Source of the DNA: CAZTKP01 sp964614215
GTDB taxonomy: Bacteria; UBP6; UBA1177
Assembly (NCBI GenBank): GCA_964614215.1
Contig: CAZTKP010000032.1
Span: 1-21,648 of the forward strand
Direction of reading: 5' to 3'
DNA length: 21,648 nucleotides
Shown: positions 7,501 to 16,020 of the stretch, piece by piece
Layout of the letters: every line of letters starts with the position of its first letter
Position numbering within the stretch: the stretch's first letter is position 1
Notes under the pieces: model-generated
Seen by the model: the letters and a program-made list of their open reading frames with translations, nothing else
Databases searched by the model: none
Told to the model about the DNA's origin: nothing
Program-made: the position numbers and the translations under genes

Positions 7501-9204
7501 ATGAGAAGCATTTTTTCAGCTCTTCTGCTTCTGATGGTTACCGGAATGCTCGTTTCGTGCGACTCAGGCAGCACTGGTGATTTCAAGATCCGTTTAAGAC
7601 TTCCCATTGACGACGAGGTCTGCGATTATTATGACCCTGACTCTGATGATGATACCTACTGTATCCTCAGAGGTGATCAGATACTTATGGAAATATACTC
7701 TACTCCCGATCCGACTGAAGAGTATGTGTTTGCACAGTCAAAACTTATTTCGGTTGACAGCAGTAGAGGTGGAAAAGAGAACTTTATAAGATCTCTTAAA
7801 AAAGGTAACTACTACCGGTTCTTTGTATCTGTCACGAACAGTAACGAAAAACTTAAGCTTACCGGTGGAATTGACGGTGTCTACTATGACGACAATAAAA
7901 ACTACGAGGTCGATCTTTTCCTCGGTGCTGCAGCAGACTTCGTAAGAGTTGTCAAAGACAGAAAAAAATATGAAGATACATCCCTCAGGTCCTACTTTGA
8001 TTCAAGTGGTTCAAGAGGAGCTGCCGCTGTTGCACTTAAAAGCGGACTTCTCTATCTCTCAGGCGGATACAGCTATGACTATGAAACCGTTATGCCTGAC
8101 ACAAGAGTTTTTAACCTGAACCATATTACTTCTGATAAAGCGGATGACCTTAGATCACCTCTTGAATATCATGCTGCCGCTGCTCTTGATGACGGCACTC
8201 AATATGGAAAGGCCGTTATTGCTTTCGGAACAATTGATGAAGGAAGCTTTTCAAACAGCATAATGATCTTTGATCCTGAGAAAGGTAAGTATGCAACTAT
8301 AGGAACAAGAGAAAGTGTAACTAAAGCCAGTGCAATTTCTATTGCCGGTAAAGTTTATATTGCCGGTGGATGTAACGACAGTTCAGCTTCACCGAAGATC
8401 TATGTTGTAGACAATGTGGCTCCTTATACAGTCACTGAGTTTGCATCTTTAAAGTCAGCACGCTGTAATCATGCTCTTGCAGATGTCTCAACAGTTGATG
8501 CAGAAGGCGTTATAACTCCTAGAATACTCGTTATTGGAGGTTCATCTGACCTTGAAGGTCAAGAACCTATTCTGGGTGACAACATTGTTGAACTTGTAAC
8601 TGCAAATGACAGTAAACCGATGCCTTTAGAGGATAGAAACGGCGAAGATAGCGTTGAAATTACAACAAACGGGCTTATTTCTCCTGCCGCTTCATCACTT
8701 AAGATGGATGACCTCGATGAGATCGAGAAAGTCGTAGCTGTTGTGGGTGGATACCTTAAAGAAGGTGATGTCGACAATAAAACTCTCGCAGCAAGCATGA
8801 ACCTCTATGTTTTCAGTGAGAAAAATGATGGCAGCGGAATGATTTACGATGTCAATACTGCACCTTACCCCTGTGCAAGACCATCAATGGGAACTATAGG
8901 AACAACTGAAAAAAGCCCTGCCCAGTATGCTGCTGTAAACTGTGGAACGGGTGATCTCGACAACGATTCAAAAGCTACTGACAACCAGGTCATTTTCGTA
9001 GTTCAGGTTAAACGTGCACTTGATAGTGAGCTCAATATGAACGTTCTGAGTGCATCAGTTAAAGATACGCTTATGAATGAGAACCGTGACCCTGAAAACG
9101 GTGTTATTCTTAATGGACCAACTGCTGTTAACGACCTTGGACAGGCTTTTGTTTTCGGTACTGAATATGTTTATCAGATAAGTGGAAAATCAATTCCATA
9201 CTGA
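7501..9204 (+). CDS. Kelch-like beta-propeller lipoprotein
   Basis: ATG at 7501 follows GGAGG by a good distance and yields a lipoprotein signal peptide with LVSC (Cys20), so this start is preferred over the upstream GTG at 7453. The mature protein has about 547 residues. Residues about 25-160 are an unrecognised Asp-rich domain. From about 175 on there are repeated blade-like strands with the GG doublets of kelch repeats: LYLSGGYSYDYE, VYIAGGCNDSS, ILVIGGSSDLEG and VVAVVGGYLKEG, with a weaker one at VIAFGTIDEG. This suggests a beta-propeller of at least five blades at the cell surface or in the periplasm. Kelch propellers usually bind proteins or sugars; the ligand is unknown. It ends just before a strong terminator. 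Confidence 0.8.
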   Translation: MRSIFSALLLLMVTGMLVSCDSGSTGDFKIRLRLPIDDEVCDYYDPDSDDDTYCILRGDQILMEIYSTPDPTEEYVFAQSKLISVDSSRGGKENFIRSLKKGNYYRFFVSVTNSNEKLKLTGGIDGVYYDDNKNYEVDLFLGAAADFVRVVKDRKKYEDTSLRSYFDSSGSRGAAAVALKSGLLYLSGGYSYDYETVMPDTRVFNLNHITSDKADDLRSPLEYHAAAALDDGTQYGKAVIAFGTIDEGSFSNSIMIFDPEKGKYATIGTRESVTKASAISIAGKVYIAGGCNDSSASPKIYVVDNVAPYTVTEFASLKSARCNHALADVSTVDAEGVITPRILVIGGSSDLEGQEPILGDNIVELVTANDSKPMPLEDRNGEDSVEITTNGLISPAASSLKMDDLDEIEKVVAVVGGYLKEGDVDNKTLAASMNLYVFSEKNDGSGMIYDVNTAPYPCARPSMGTIGTTEKSPAQYAAVNCGTGDLDNDSKATDNQVIFVVQVKRALDSELNMNVLSASVKDTLMNENRDPENGVILNGPTAVNDLGQAFVFGTEYVYQISGKSIPY

Positions 9205-9226
9205 TAAGTCCATAAATATTTTTATT

Positions 9227-9256
9227 AGCGGGGACTGAAGTCTCCGCTTTTTTTTT
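9227..9256 (+). terminator. Intrinsic terminator after the kelch lipoprotein gene
   Basis: AGCGGGGAC (9227-9235) pairs with GTCTCCGCT (9240-9248) across a four-base TGAA loop, giving nine pairs with one G-T wobble. The run of T from 9248 to 9256 follows directly. It separates the rpoZ-kelch block from miaB. Confidence 0.88.
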
Positions 9257-9273
9257 ACTAACAGTTTTTTGTG

Positions 9274-9301
9274 TTGACATACCTAATTACTTAAATATTC
9301 T
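9274..9301 (+). promoter_or_regulatory. Probable promoter for miaB
   Basis: TTGACA (9274-9279) is a perfect -35 match and TATTCT (9296-9301) a four-of-six -10, with 16 bases between them. It lies directly after the terminator and 29 bases before the miaB start. Confidence 0.55.
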
Positions 9302-9330
9302 GATACCGGTTTTTTTACTGGAGACGTATA

Positions 9331-10638
9331 TTGAAACAATTCTTTATCCGTACTTTCGGCTGTCAGATGAATGTTTATGACAGTGAAAGAGTCGGAGTTA
9401 TGCTCATAAATTCCGGATGGCATAAAACTGATAACCCTGAAGATGCTGACCTGATAATTATTAACAGCTGCAGCGTTCGTGAAAAACCTCTTTTGAAACT
9501 GTTCAGCTGTGCCGGCCGCTATCTTCCTTTAAAAAGAAAAAAAGGGACACTCATCTTTATTATGGGATGTGTCGCACAGCAGTTAGGAAAGGAAATAATT
9601 GAAAAAGCTTCCTACATTGACGGAGTATTCGGTCCAGGGTCAGAAGACCAGATCCCCAAGGCGGCAAATTCAGGGAAGTTCCCGTTCATTTCTGTAGAGA
9701 AAAAAGATCTTGAAAGAGAAGAGATCTTTCCCGAAACTTCAAAAGGTCAGTTCTTTGAACCTTACACCGCCTATGTAACTATCATTCACGGATGTAACAA
9801 CTACTGCTCCTACTGCATTGTGCCATACGTCAGAGGTCCTGAAGTGAGCAGAAAAGCCTCTTCGATAGTTGATGAGATCAAGAAATTAAAGAATAACGGC
9901 GTTATCGAGGTCACTTTACTCGGTCAGAATGTAAATAGCTATAAAGATCCTGAAACAGGTATGGACTTTTCAGATCTTCTCCATGCGATCTCTGACAGAA
10001 CAGGTTTATCGAGACTGCGTTTTGTTACAAGTCACCCTAAGGATTTTAACAGCAAACTTGCAGGAACTTTCCGTGAGATACCTGAACTTATGCCCTACCT
10101 TCATCTTCCCGCTCAGTCAGGAAGTAACGCTGTTCTTGAAAGAATGAAAAGGAAATACACTATCGAGCAGTACCTTGAAAAGATAGATATTGCCCGACAG
10201 AATTGCCCGGAAATAGCATTAAGCAGTGACTTTATTGTCGGGTTTCCGGGAGAAACGCGTGAAGATTTCGAGCAGACACTTGAGCTGCTTACAACCGTTG
10301 GGTACGATACGATCTTTGCATTTAACTACTCTCCGAGACCTATGACAAAAGCATCTGAATTTATTGATGATATTCCTTCAGAGGAAAAATTTGCAAGGCT
10401 TAATGAACTGCTTGACAGGCAGAAAGAGCTGATACCTGAAATAAGGTCCAGATATCTTGAAAAATATCAGACTGTTCTTGTCGAGGCGAAAAGCCCGCGA
10501 GGAGACACATATATGGGCAGAACCGAACACAACCTTATAACTCATGTGAAAGGATCAACAGAAAATGACATGGGAAAAATACTTAAGGTAAAGATCACTG
10601 ATATTCTCGAAAATACACTGAGGGGGGAAAAATTATGA
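9331..10638 (+). CDS. miaB: tRNA-2-methylthio-N6-dimethylallyladenosine synthase
   Basis: The 435-residue product is the radical-SAM methylthiotransferase that converts i6A37 to ms2i6A37 in tRNAs reading UNN codons. The N-terminal cluster-binding domain has C11 (TFGCQMN), C47 (NSCSVRE) and C80 (MGCVAQQ). The radical-SAM CxxxCxxC is C155, C159 and C162 in CNNYCSYC. The SLRF-type helix, HLPAQSGSN and FIVGFPGET follow, and a TRAM domain occupies roughly the last 65 residues. All six cysteines are present. The start is TTG, supported by GGAG at 9320-9323 with 7 bases of spacing. The gene overlaps the next by four bases. MiaB is distinguished from RimO and MtaB by its motif pattern; this call is firm. 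Confidence 0.94.
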   Translation: MKQFFIRTFGCQMNVYDSERVGVMLINSGWHKTDNPEDADLIIINSCSVREKPLLKLFSCAGRYLPLKRKKGTLIFIMGCVAQQLGKEIIEKASYIDGVFGPGSEDQIPKAANSGKFPFISVEKKDLEREEIFPETSKGQFFEPYTAYVTIIHGCNNYCSYCIVPYVRGPEVSRKASSIVDEIKKLKNNGVIEVTLLGQNVNSYKDPETGMDFSDLLHAISDRTGLSRLRFVTSHPKDFNSKLAGTFREIPELMPYLHLPAQSGSNAVLERMKRKYTIEQYLEKIDIARQNCPEIALSSDFIVGFPGETREDFEQTLELLTTVGYDTIFAFNYSPRPMTKASEFIDDIPSEEKFARLNELLDRQKELIPEIRSRYLEKYQTVLVEAKSPRGDTYMGRTEHNLITHVKGSTENDMGKILKVKITDILENTLRGEKL

Positions 10639-11135
10639 GAGACATAAAAATGAAGATCGCCGGAATAGCTGACGATAAAGTTCTTTTCAGACCCGTTATA
10701 ATACTGAAGAACAGTTCCGGCAAAACATTTCCCGTCCCGTCAAATTTTCATAGCGGCTCTTCTCTGATCGATGCATTTATAAACAAATCATCCGTTCATT
10801 CGGAACTTGTTTCAAAACTTATTGAACTTACCGGAGATACTATCGATAAGGTTGTATTGGAGAAAAGTAAATTCAGAAAACTGATCGCCAGAGTCTACGA
10901 AAAGAAGAGAAAGAGAGCTATCCTTGAGATGTCCCCTACTGCAGGGCTGCTCCTGTGTATTGAGATAAACAAACCGATCATGGTTAAAATGGAGCTTTTC
11001 AGAGACAAATCCTTTTTTAAGGACAAGGTCGAAGAAGACAAAATGATCGATGGACTGAGTAAAGCTTTCTTTGACGGTATAGAACAGTCTGAAAACCCTG
11101 TTTCTTCAAGAAAGGGTAGAGAAACGATACAATAA
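10635..11135 (+). CDS. Divergent bifunctional-nuclease (DUF151/BFN)-like protein
   Basis: The 166-residue product resembles the bifunctional nuclease domain family by pattern. An N-terminal MKIAGI strand and a middle Val-rich strand (DKVVLEKSKFRKLIARV) are followed by RAILEMSPTAGLLLCIEINKPIMV, which lines up with the family's ...DxRPSDAIALALRxxxPIxV. Here the hallmark RPSDA is replaced by MSPTA, so the acidic residue is lost and any nuclease activity is doubtful. The start overlaps the miaB stop (ATGA), with AGGGGGG upstream. A BFN-type gene next to miaB is a pairing I recall from several deltaproteobacteria, which supports the call. Family assignment is moderate; function is open. Confidence 0.6.
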   Translation: MRDIKMKIAGIADDKVLFRPVIILKNSSGKTFPVPSNFHSGSSLIDAFINKSSVHSELVSKLIELTGDTIDKVVLEKSKFRKLIARVYEKKRKRAILEMSPTAGLLLCIEINKPIMVKMELFRDKSFFKDKVEEDKMIDGLSKAFFDGIEQSENPVSSRKGRETIQ

Positions 11136-11161
11136 ATCATCAAAAAGATGATTTTCTTTTC
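11134..11161 (+). terminator. Weak AT-rich hairpin after the BFN-like gene
   Basis: AAATCATC (11134-11141) pairs with GATGATTT (11147-11154) across AAAAA, followed by T-rich sequence interrupted by C. Eight perfect but AT-rich pairs suggest a partial terminator. It begins on the stop codon of the gene before it. Confidence 0.4.
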
Positions 11162-11211
11162 TTTTCGCTTATCATAAGCATCGAATCAGGATTTTACTTG
11201 AGAGGAGAGAA

Positions 11212-11982
11212 ATGGGCTTAATTCATCTTAAAGATCTGGTGACAATAGGAAACATCGCCATAGGGTTCGGTTCGGCACTTCTTGCCATTGAAGGGAACAT
11301 TACCGCAGCATGCTACCTTATAATCGCCGCCTTCTGTTTTGATCATCTTGACGGAGCTATCGCAAGACTGACAAAAATGAGCAACGATTTCGGAAAAGAA
11401 CTGGATGTAATTGCAGATCACGTTACCTATTCAGTCTGTCCTTCGTTCATTGTCTACGCTTACTACAGAGAAACAAGCATCGTTCTTGCTGTTATAATGG
11501 GACTTGTACCTGTAACTTTCGGATGTATCAGACATGCAAGGAACGCTGTATACGATATAAGTTACCCTAAATTCTGGCTTGGAACTCCCAGACCGGTATC
11601 AGCTTTCTATCTTGTTGCTCTTCTCGGCACACAGCTATCAGGAGTAATTCCATACTACAAATTCATTATTATCCCGGTAATTTTCTGGGTAGGATACAAC
11701 AACCTTTCCTATAGGCCTTTCCTTGCCCACCACGGAAGAAAATTCAACAAAGGCCTTAAAGCATGGATGACTGCCGCAGTGGTTTTTCTCTTTTTCGGAG
11801 GAGTTATGACCGGCATAACAGGAAAGCCCTGGCTGCTTGATATCCTTCTTCTTGAAATGCTCGCATATACATTCGGAACTCCCGCTCATTTTGATGAAGG
11901 AGATCTGGACAACTATAAAGAATTTGTAAAAAATAAAAAAGCCGAGATAGCTAAAGACATGAAACCAATTGATCAGAGGTAG
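11212..11982 (+). CDS. pssA: CDP-alcohol phosphatidyltransferase, PssA (CDP-diacylglycerol-serine O-phosphatidyltransferase)-like
   Basis: The 256-residue polytopic membrane protein carries the full CDP-alcohol phosphatidyltransferase motif D44-x2-D47-G48-x2-A51-R52-x8-G61-x3-D65-x3-D69, so all metal and catalytic acids are present. The N-terminus (LKDLVTIGNIAIGFGSALLAIEG) and the position of the motif match membrane-type PssA, which makes phosphatidylserine from CDP-diacylglycerol and serine. The segment after the motif (DHVTYSVCPSF) departs from the usual DxxSFGxAP of PssA, so another head-group alcohol is possible. The ATG has GAGGAG upstream. The next gene, a CTP-dependent head-group activator by family, starts four bases after the stop, and this makes the exact lipid product uncertain. 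The symbol is a best guess. Confidence 0.78.
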   Translation: MGLIHLKDLVTIGNIAIGFGSALLAIEGNITAACYLIIAAFCFDHLDGAIARLTKMSNDFGKELDVIADHVTYSVCPSFIVYAYYRETSIVLAVIMGLVPVTFGCIRHARNAVYDISYPKFWLGTPRPVSAFYLVALLGTQLSGVIPYYKFIIIPVIFWVGYNNLSYRPFLAHHGRKFNKGLKAWMTAAVVFLFFGGVMTGITGKPWLLDILLLEMLAYTFGTPAHFDEGDLDNYKEFVKNKKAEIAKDMKPIDQR

Positions 11983-11986
11983 TGAA

Positions 11987-13300
11987 ATGATTAAACAGGG
12001 AATCATCCTTGCCAGCGGACTCGGAAGCAGACTTAACAGTAAGGGGCGTAACGAACCTAAACCTTTGATGCCCATCGGCGGAATGGCCCTTATCGAAAGA
12101 GTTATAACACTGATGAAACTGGCAGGAATAGAGCATATTGTTATCGTACTGGGTTACCGGGGAGACCAGATAAAGAAATTTATCAGTGACAGAGGGATGA
12201 CCGGTATTGTAACAGTCGAGAATGAGGAGTATAACAAGAAAAACGGCATATCGCTGCTTAAAGGCGGACAAGCTCTTAAAAAAGGTGAACCGTTCATGCT
12301 TTCCATGTCTGACCATATATTTTCAAATGACTTCATGATAGATTTTCTGAAAAAAGCCGAACCTCAGCTTGAGCATGCGGATACCGTCCTCTCAGTCGAC
12401 AGGGACATTGAGAACGTCTTTGACCTTGATGATGCAACAAAAGTTTTTACCGAGGATAACCTCATTACGAAGATCGATAAACAACTCCCTGCATATAACG
12501 CTGTTGATACGGGTCTTTTTGTCTGCAAACCTTCGATACTTAAAGAACTTAATAAGATATATAAGGAAAAAGGTGATGTTTCCATTTCGGAAGGAATGAA
12601 AGTTCTCGGAGATAAAAAGAAATTCCATGCATGCGATATGACAGGGTATCTATGGCAGGATGTCGACACCCCTGCAATGAAGAACGAAGCTGAACAAAGA
12701 CTTATCGATAACTATATTGACAATTTTCCTGAAAAAGATTTCTTTTCTAACAGGTTCTTTCTTAAACTTTCCAAAGAGATGCTGCTTTCACTTCTCAAGA
12801 AAGAGAATTTTGATTTCAGAATGTTTCACTCGTTCTTTTTCATTCTGATCCTCCTGCTTTCAATGATATCAATGAAAGGAGATAACGAAGGCCTTACTAT
12901 TCTTTCTCTTTTAGGCGCAACTATCCTGCATTATCTGGAAGGTATCCGCCTGTCAGTAAAACCAGGTAAAAGCAACGCTCCCTTCTTCCTTTTTTCATAT
13001 GAATTCACAGCAACCATAGCTTTTCTCCCGGTAATACTTAACAACTCCACAGTGCTTGCAATGATCTATTCCGCTCTTCTACTTTTTGTGATCTTTGCAA
13101 AATTTACCGGACAGATAAAATTTCTACAGACTCAGTTTCCTCCTCTTTCATCAAGGAATTTCGGAACCTGGTTTTCACCATCACTTTTCTTTTTTATCTA
13201 CACAGGACTTATAATTCTCCCCGTTTTTAATTTTTTCACTGCTATAGTTACAATTCTCTATATGGCTGTTTTTGTTACTAATAACACGGAATTTAAATGA
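11987..13300 (+). CDS. Inositol-1-phosphate cytidylyltransferase-like domain fused to a six-helix membrane domain
   Basis: ATG at 11987 is preferred over the upstream in-frame start because the protein then begins directly with the nucleotidyltransferase fold. The 437-residue product has two parts. Residues 1 to about 240 are a sugar-phosphate nucleotidyltransferase with LASGLGSRL (signature G-rich loop), KPLMPIGG, SDHIF (D109), DLDDATKVF and VDTGLF (173-178). This set matches CTP:inositol-1-phosphate cytidylyltransferase of bifunctional IPCT/DIPPS enzymes. Residues from about 279 to the end form about six membrane helices, as in the phosphatidyltransferase half of those enzymes. The expected DxxDGxxAR is reduced to HYLEGIR (H315, E318, G319), and the later acids are not evident. 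The membrane half may therefore be inactive or an anchor. It overlaps exbD by four bases. Confidence 0.72.
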   Translation: MIKQGIILASGLGSRLNSKGRNEPKPLMPIGGMALIERVITLMKLAGIEHIVIVLGYRGDQIKKFISDRGMTGIVTVENEEYNKKNGISLLKGGQALKKGEPFMLSMSDHIFSNDFMIDFLKKAEPQLEHADTVLSVDRDIENVFDLDDATKVFTEDNLITKIDKQLPAYNAVDTGLFVCKPSILKELNKIYKEKGDVSISEGMKVLGDKKKFHACDMTGYLWQDVDTPAMKNEAEQRLIDNYIDNFPEKDFFSNRFFLKLSKEMLLSLLKKENFDFRMFHSFFFILILLLSMISMKGDNEGLTILSLLGATILHYLEGIRLSVKPGKSNAPFFLFSYEFTATIAFLPVILNNSTVLAMIYSALLLFVIFAKFTGQIKFLQTQFPPLSSRNFGTWFSPSLFFFIYTGLIILPVFNFFTAIVTILYMAVFVTNNTEFK

Positions 13301-13707
13301 ACCTTAAAAAGAAGACGAAAAAAGAGTTCAGCATTGATATAAGTTCGCTGGTCGATGTGCTGTTCACTCTTTTGATCTTCTTTTCTCTCACAAGTACTTT
13401 TGTCAGAGAGTCAGGCCTGAAGGTCGATCTTCCGGAAGCTTCTTCCTCAAATACAATGCTGGAAGTGGAAAAAATAGAGATCACTCTGAGCATGGATGGG
13501 AAAATGAACATGAACGACATCCCTGTGGAGGACATCGAAGAATTGAGATCAAGACTTTCAAAATTTGACAGTGGAATGCGCATAAAGTATCTTATGGTGA
13601 TTAAAGCTGATACTAACACCCAGCACGGTAATGTTACAAAAGTGCTGGACATGCTTAAATCAATGAAATTTGAGAATATTGCCATAGCAACGAGGTCGTC
13701 TGAATGA
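13297..13707 (+). CDS. ExbD/TolR-family biopolymer transport protein
   Basis: The 136-residue product has the ExbD/TolR layout: a short basic cytoplasmic tail, one membrane helix (IDISSLVDVLFTLLIFFSLT, residues 13-32) and a periplasmic domain with LPEA after the helix. Asp20 in the helix is the conserved acid that carries the proton-motive-force response. The family forms a stator with ExbB/TolQ and energises TonB, TolA or gliding machinery. No ExbB/TolQ gene lies in the window, so the partner is elsewhere or replaced. It overlaps both neighbours by four bases (ATGA), which indicates translational coupling. ExbD and TolR cannot be told apart from this sequence. Confidence 0.85.
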   Translation: MNLKKKTKKEFSIDISSLVDVLFTLLIFFSLTSTFVRESGLKVDLPEASSSNTMLEVEKIEITLSMDGKMNMNDIPVEDIEELRSRLSKFDSGMRIKYLMVIKADTNTQHGNVTKVLDMLKSMKFENIAIATRSSE

Positions 13708-13976
13708 AAAACAGACTTTCGGTTATCATTCCGGCTGTAATTTTCCTGATGATAGTGGGGATCCTCATTTATGACATTGCGGCGACACATTCACAGATAT
13801 CAAAAAACAGTAAAGTTATCAGCGACATAGAGAAAAACCTTGATAATATAAGGTCAGATATTGCCGAAACCAGGCTAAGGATAGACAGATACAGGAAGGA
13901 CCCTAAGGCCGCTGAGGCAATACTGAGAAAAAAATTTGAAATGATAAGAAAGGATCAGTACTACATCAATGACTAA
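13704..13976 (+). CDS. FtsB/DivIC-like septum formation initiator protein
   Basis: The 90-residue product is a bitopic inner-membrane protein: a short cytoplasmic tail, one helix at about residues 6-25, then a periplasmic coiled coil (about 30-70) rich in I, L, D and R, and a C-terminal KKFEMIRKDQYYI. The size, layout and the closing 'RxxxxMIRxxExxx'-like motif match FtsB/DivIC, which bridge FtsQ and FtsL in the divisome. FtsB-type proteins are poorly conserved, so the call rests on architecture. It overlaps exbD by four bases and the diguanylate cyclase gene by eight. In many genomes ftsB sits near eno or ispD; the present setting is different. Confidence 0.62.
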   Translation: MKNRLSVIIPAVIFLMIVGILIYDIAATHSQISKNSKVISDIEKNLDNIRSDIAETRLRIDRYRKDPKAAEAILRKKFEMIRKDQYYIND

Positions 13977-16020
13977 AATTATTAATTCGAGACCGTTCTT
14001 TTACGTTCTCACACTAATTTTCTCACTCGCTTCCATAAGGGTTAGCGAAAGTGTAAGTTTTACCATCGCCGTCTGGGGGATCTTTGCGGTTTTTCTGCTT
14101 TATCTCATTATGATCGAACATCTCAGACCTCTTCCGGCACCATTTATTATCATTGCCGTTGTCGTAACGGGAGGAAAAGCAAGCCTTGCGCTTCCGCTCC
14201 TTTTTCTTGCACTTCCCTACATAATGCTGAAACTCGACCAGATCCACTATCTGTGTTTTACGGCAGTATCTCTGACAGTACTTATTCTTACCGGAGATAT
14301 GTCCGTTCCTCAGGATTTTATTCTCTACATCATTTTCACTGTCACAGCCTTAGCTGTCTGGATATATCAGAGAAAAGACCTCTGGGAACATCTTTTAAAA
14401 GACAAAACTGCTGAAAAACCGATCCAGAGAAAGATCGATGAAAATAGTGAAGCGATCATTGACGACCCTTTTAAACCTCTTAAAAATTACCTTATAAGGA
14501 CCAAAAATTTCGGCGGAATAAAAATAGAGATAAATTTAGTTGAGCTTCTTCCCGGAAATAAAGGAAGAAGATACAGCAGCGATATAAAGTTCGAACTTAG
14601 AGGGCTTATCCATAGAGTGGTTCATGACAGAATAGAGCTCGCAGCAAAAACACTGCTTGCCGAACAGGAAGATATCCCGAGAATGCCTGAATACAACTAC
14701 CGTCTGTACTATCCTATCAACATGTTTGAATGCGGGGATATGGCACTTGAACCGGAATATGTTCTCGGAATCGACATAAAGATCAAGGAAAGTAAGACCG
14801 GTGACTCGACAACACTCAAACAGCAGCTTCTTAATGATTTCAGAGAGATCAAGGACGATATTGTTGAGCTTATACGGCAGGGAGAAGCTTTCAGACAGAT
14901 CTCAATTGAAAAACTGAAAAAGGAAAATCTTTACATAGGAACATCCAGTATTGTTGATTCTTTCAGCAGAGATTCTCTCTTTCAGGCTACGGCACTCGCC
15001 ATTTTCAACGTTATGCCGGGAACAGGAGCGGTATTTATTACTGAACACAAGAACGAAATTCACTACGGACATGCTTTCCGCATCAGAGAAGGCGTCAGCC
15101 CTATGGATACAATGAAAATGGAGCATATTGAGGAGTTTGCCAAGCATGAGATAACGGATGACAAATCCATACACTCCCTTATGATCAACGGAAAGCTTGA
15201 TGACAACTATGAGCTTCATGGAATAAATAAAAGGAAGGACAACCCTGTTTTTACAGAAGAACCCTTTAAAGAACTCAATAAATTCGACAATCTGTCTGCA
15301 CGTCTCATAACCTTTAACAACGACATTAAAGGCACAATAACCGTGCTTACACGCAGTCACGAAGATTTTGAACTGCAGAAGAACTACACGACATCAAGAC
15401 GCATGATCAATAAAGTTGTCTCTTCCGCACTGAATAATATTGAAATGTATGAGAAGGTGGAAGACCTTTCAAATGTCGATGGTCTCACAGGTCTCTACAA
15501 CAGAAGATACTTCCAGCTTACACTTGAAAGAATGCTTATGGAAGCAAGCAGGACAGGTCATCCGCTTTCAATGATAATGCTCGATATCGACCACTTCAAG
15601 AGAGTAAACGACACCTACGGTCATAAAGCCGGAGACGATGTCATCCGCTTTCTTTCAAGAACGTTGAAGAATAACATCAGAAAAGTTGATATTGCCGCAA
15701 GATACGGTGGAGAGGAGTTCGTTGTGCTTCTTCATAACACGAACGTCGAAGGTGCAGCAAGACTTGCCGAAAAGATCAGGATCCTTGTAAAAGATGCAAC
15801 TATAAACGCTGACGGATCCACTCTTAACATCACCTCTTCTTTCGGAGTATCATCGTATCCCAGTCTTTCAATGAGTACCGGAGATCTTGTTAAGAACAGT
15901 GATCAGGCACTTTACTACTCAAAAGAGAACGGCAGAAATATGGTCACAACATTCTCAAAAGATATTGCCGACCAGGTTGAAGATCCGGAAGATGAAGATA
16001 ATGAGGACGGAGAAGAATAA
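13969..16020 (+). CDS. Membrane-bound diguanylate cyclase (TM region, GAF-like region, GGDEF)
   Basis: The 683-residue product makes c-di-GMP from two GTP by family. Residues about 8-135 hold five or six membrane helices. Residues about 140-320 are cytoplasmic and not recognised. Residues about 328-475 look like a GAF-type sensor domain by pattern. The GGDEF domain covers about 505-660 and begins with the usual DGLTGLYNRRYF. The active-site motif is GGEEF at 580-584, and the upstream MLDIDHFKRVNDTYGH metal/nucleotide loop is intact. R571-K-V-D574 lies exactly five residues before GGEEF, so the inhibitory I-site is present. The protein ends in a strikingly acidic tail (DPEDEDNEDGEE). The start overlaps the FtsB-like gene and the stop touches the next ATG. 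Confidence 0.9.
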   Translation: MTKIINSRPFFYVLTLIFSLASIRVSESVSFTIAVWGIFAVFLLYLIMIEHLRPLPAPFIIIAVVVTGGKASLALPLLFLALPYIMLKLDQIHYLCFTAVSLTVLILTGDMSVPQDFILYIIFTVTALAVWIYQRKDLWEHLLKDKTAEKPIQRKIDENSEAIIDDPFKPLKNYLIRTKNFGGIKIEINLVELLPGNKGRRYSSDIKFELRGLIHRVVHDRIELAAKTLLAEQEDIPRMPEYNYRLYYPINMFECGDMALEPEYVLGIDIKIKESKTGDSTTLKQQLLNDFREIKDDIVELIRQGEAFRQISIEKLKKENLYIGTSSIVDSFSRDSLFQATALAIFNVMPGTGAVFITEHKNEIHYGHAFRIREGVSPMDTMKMEHIEEFAKHEITDDKSIHSLMINGKLDDNYELHGINKRKDNPVFTEEPFKELNKFDNLSARLITFNNDIKGTITVLTRSHEDFELQKNYTTSRRMINKVVSSALNNIEMYEKVEDLSNVDGLTGLYNRRYFQLTLERMLMEASRTGHPLSMIMLDIDHFKRVNDTYGHKAGDDVIRFLSRTLKNNIRKVDIAARYGGEEFVVLLHNTNVEGAARLAEKIRILVKDATINADGSTLNITSSFGVSSYPSLSMSTGDLVKNSDQALYYSKENGRNMVTTFSKDIADQVEDPEDEDNEDGEE

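Noticed and set aside
9227..9256. Possible riboswitch or leader for miaB
   Set aside because: The hairpin with its T run is a plain terminator for the preceding gene and lies upstream of the miaB promoter.
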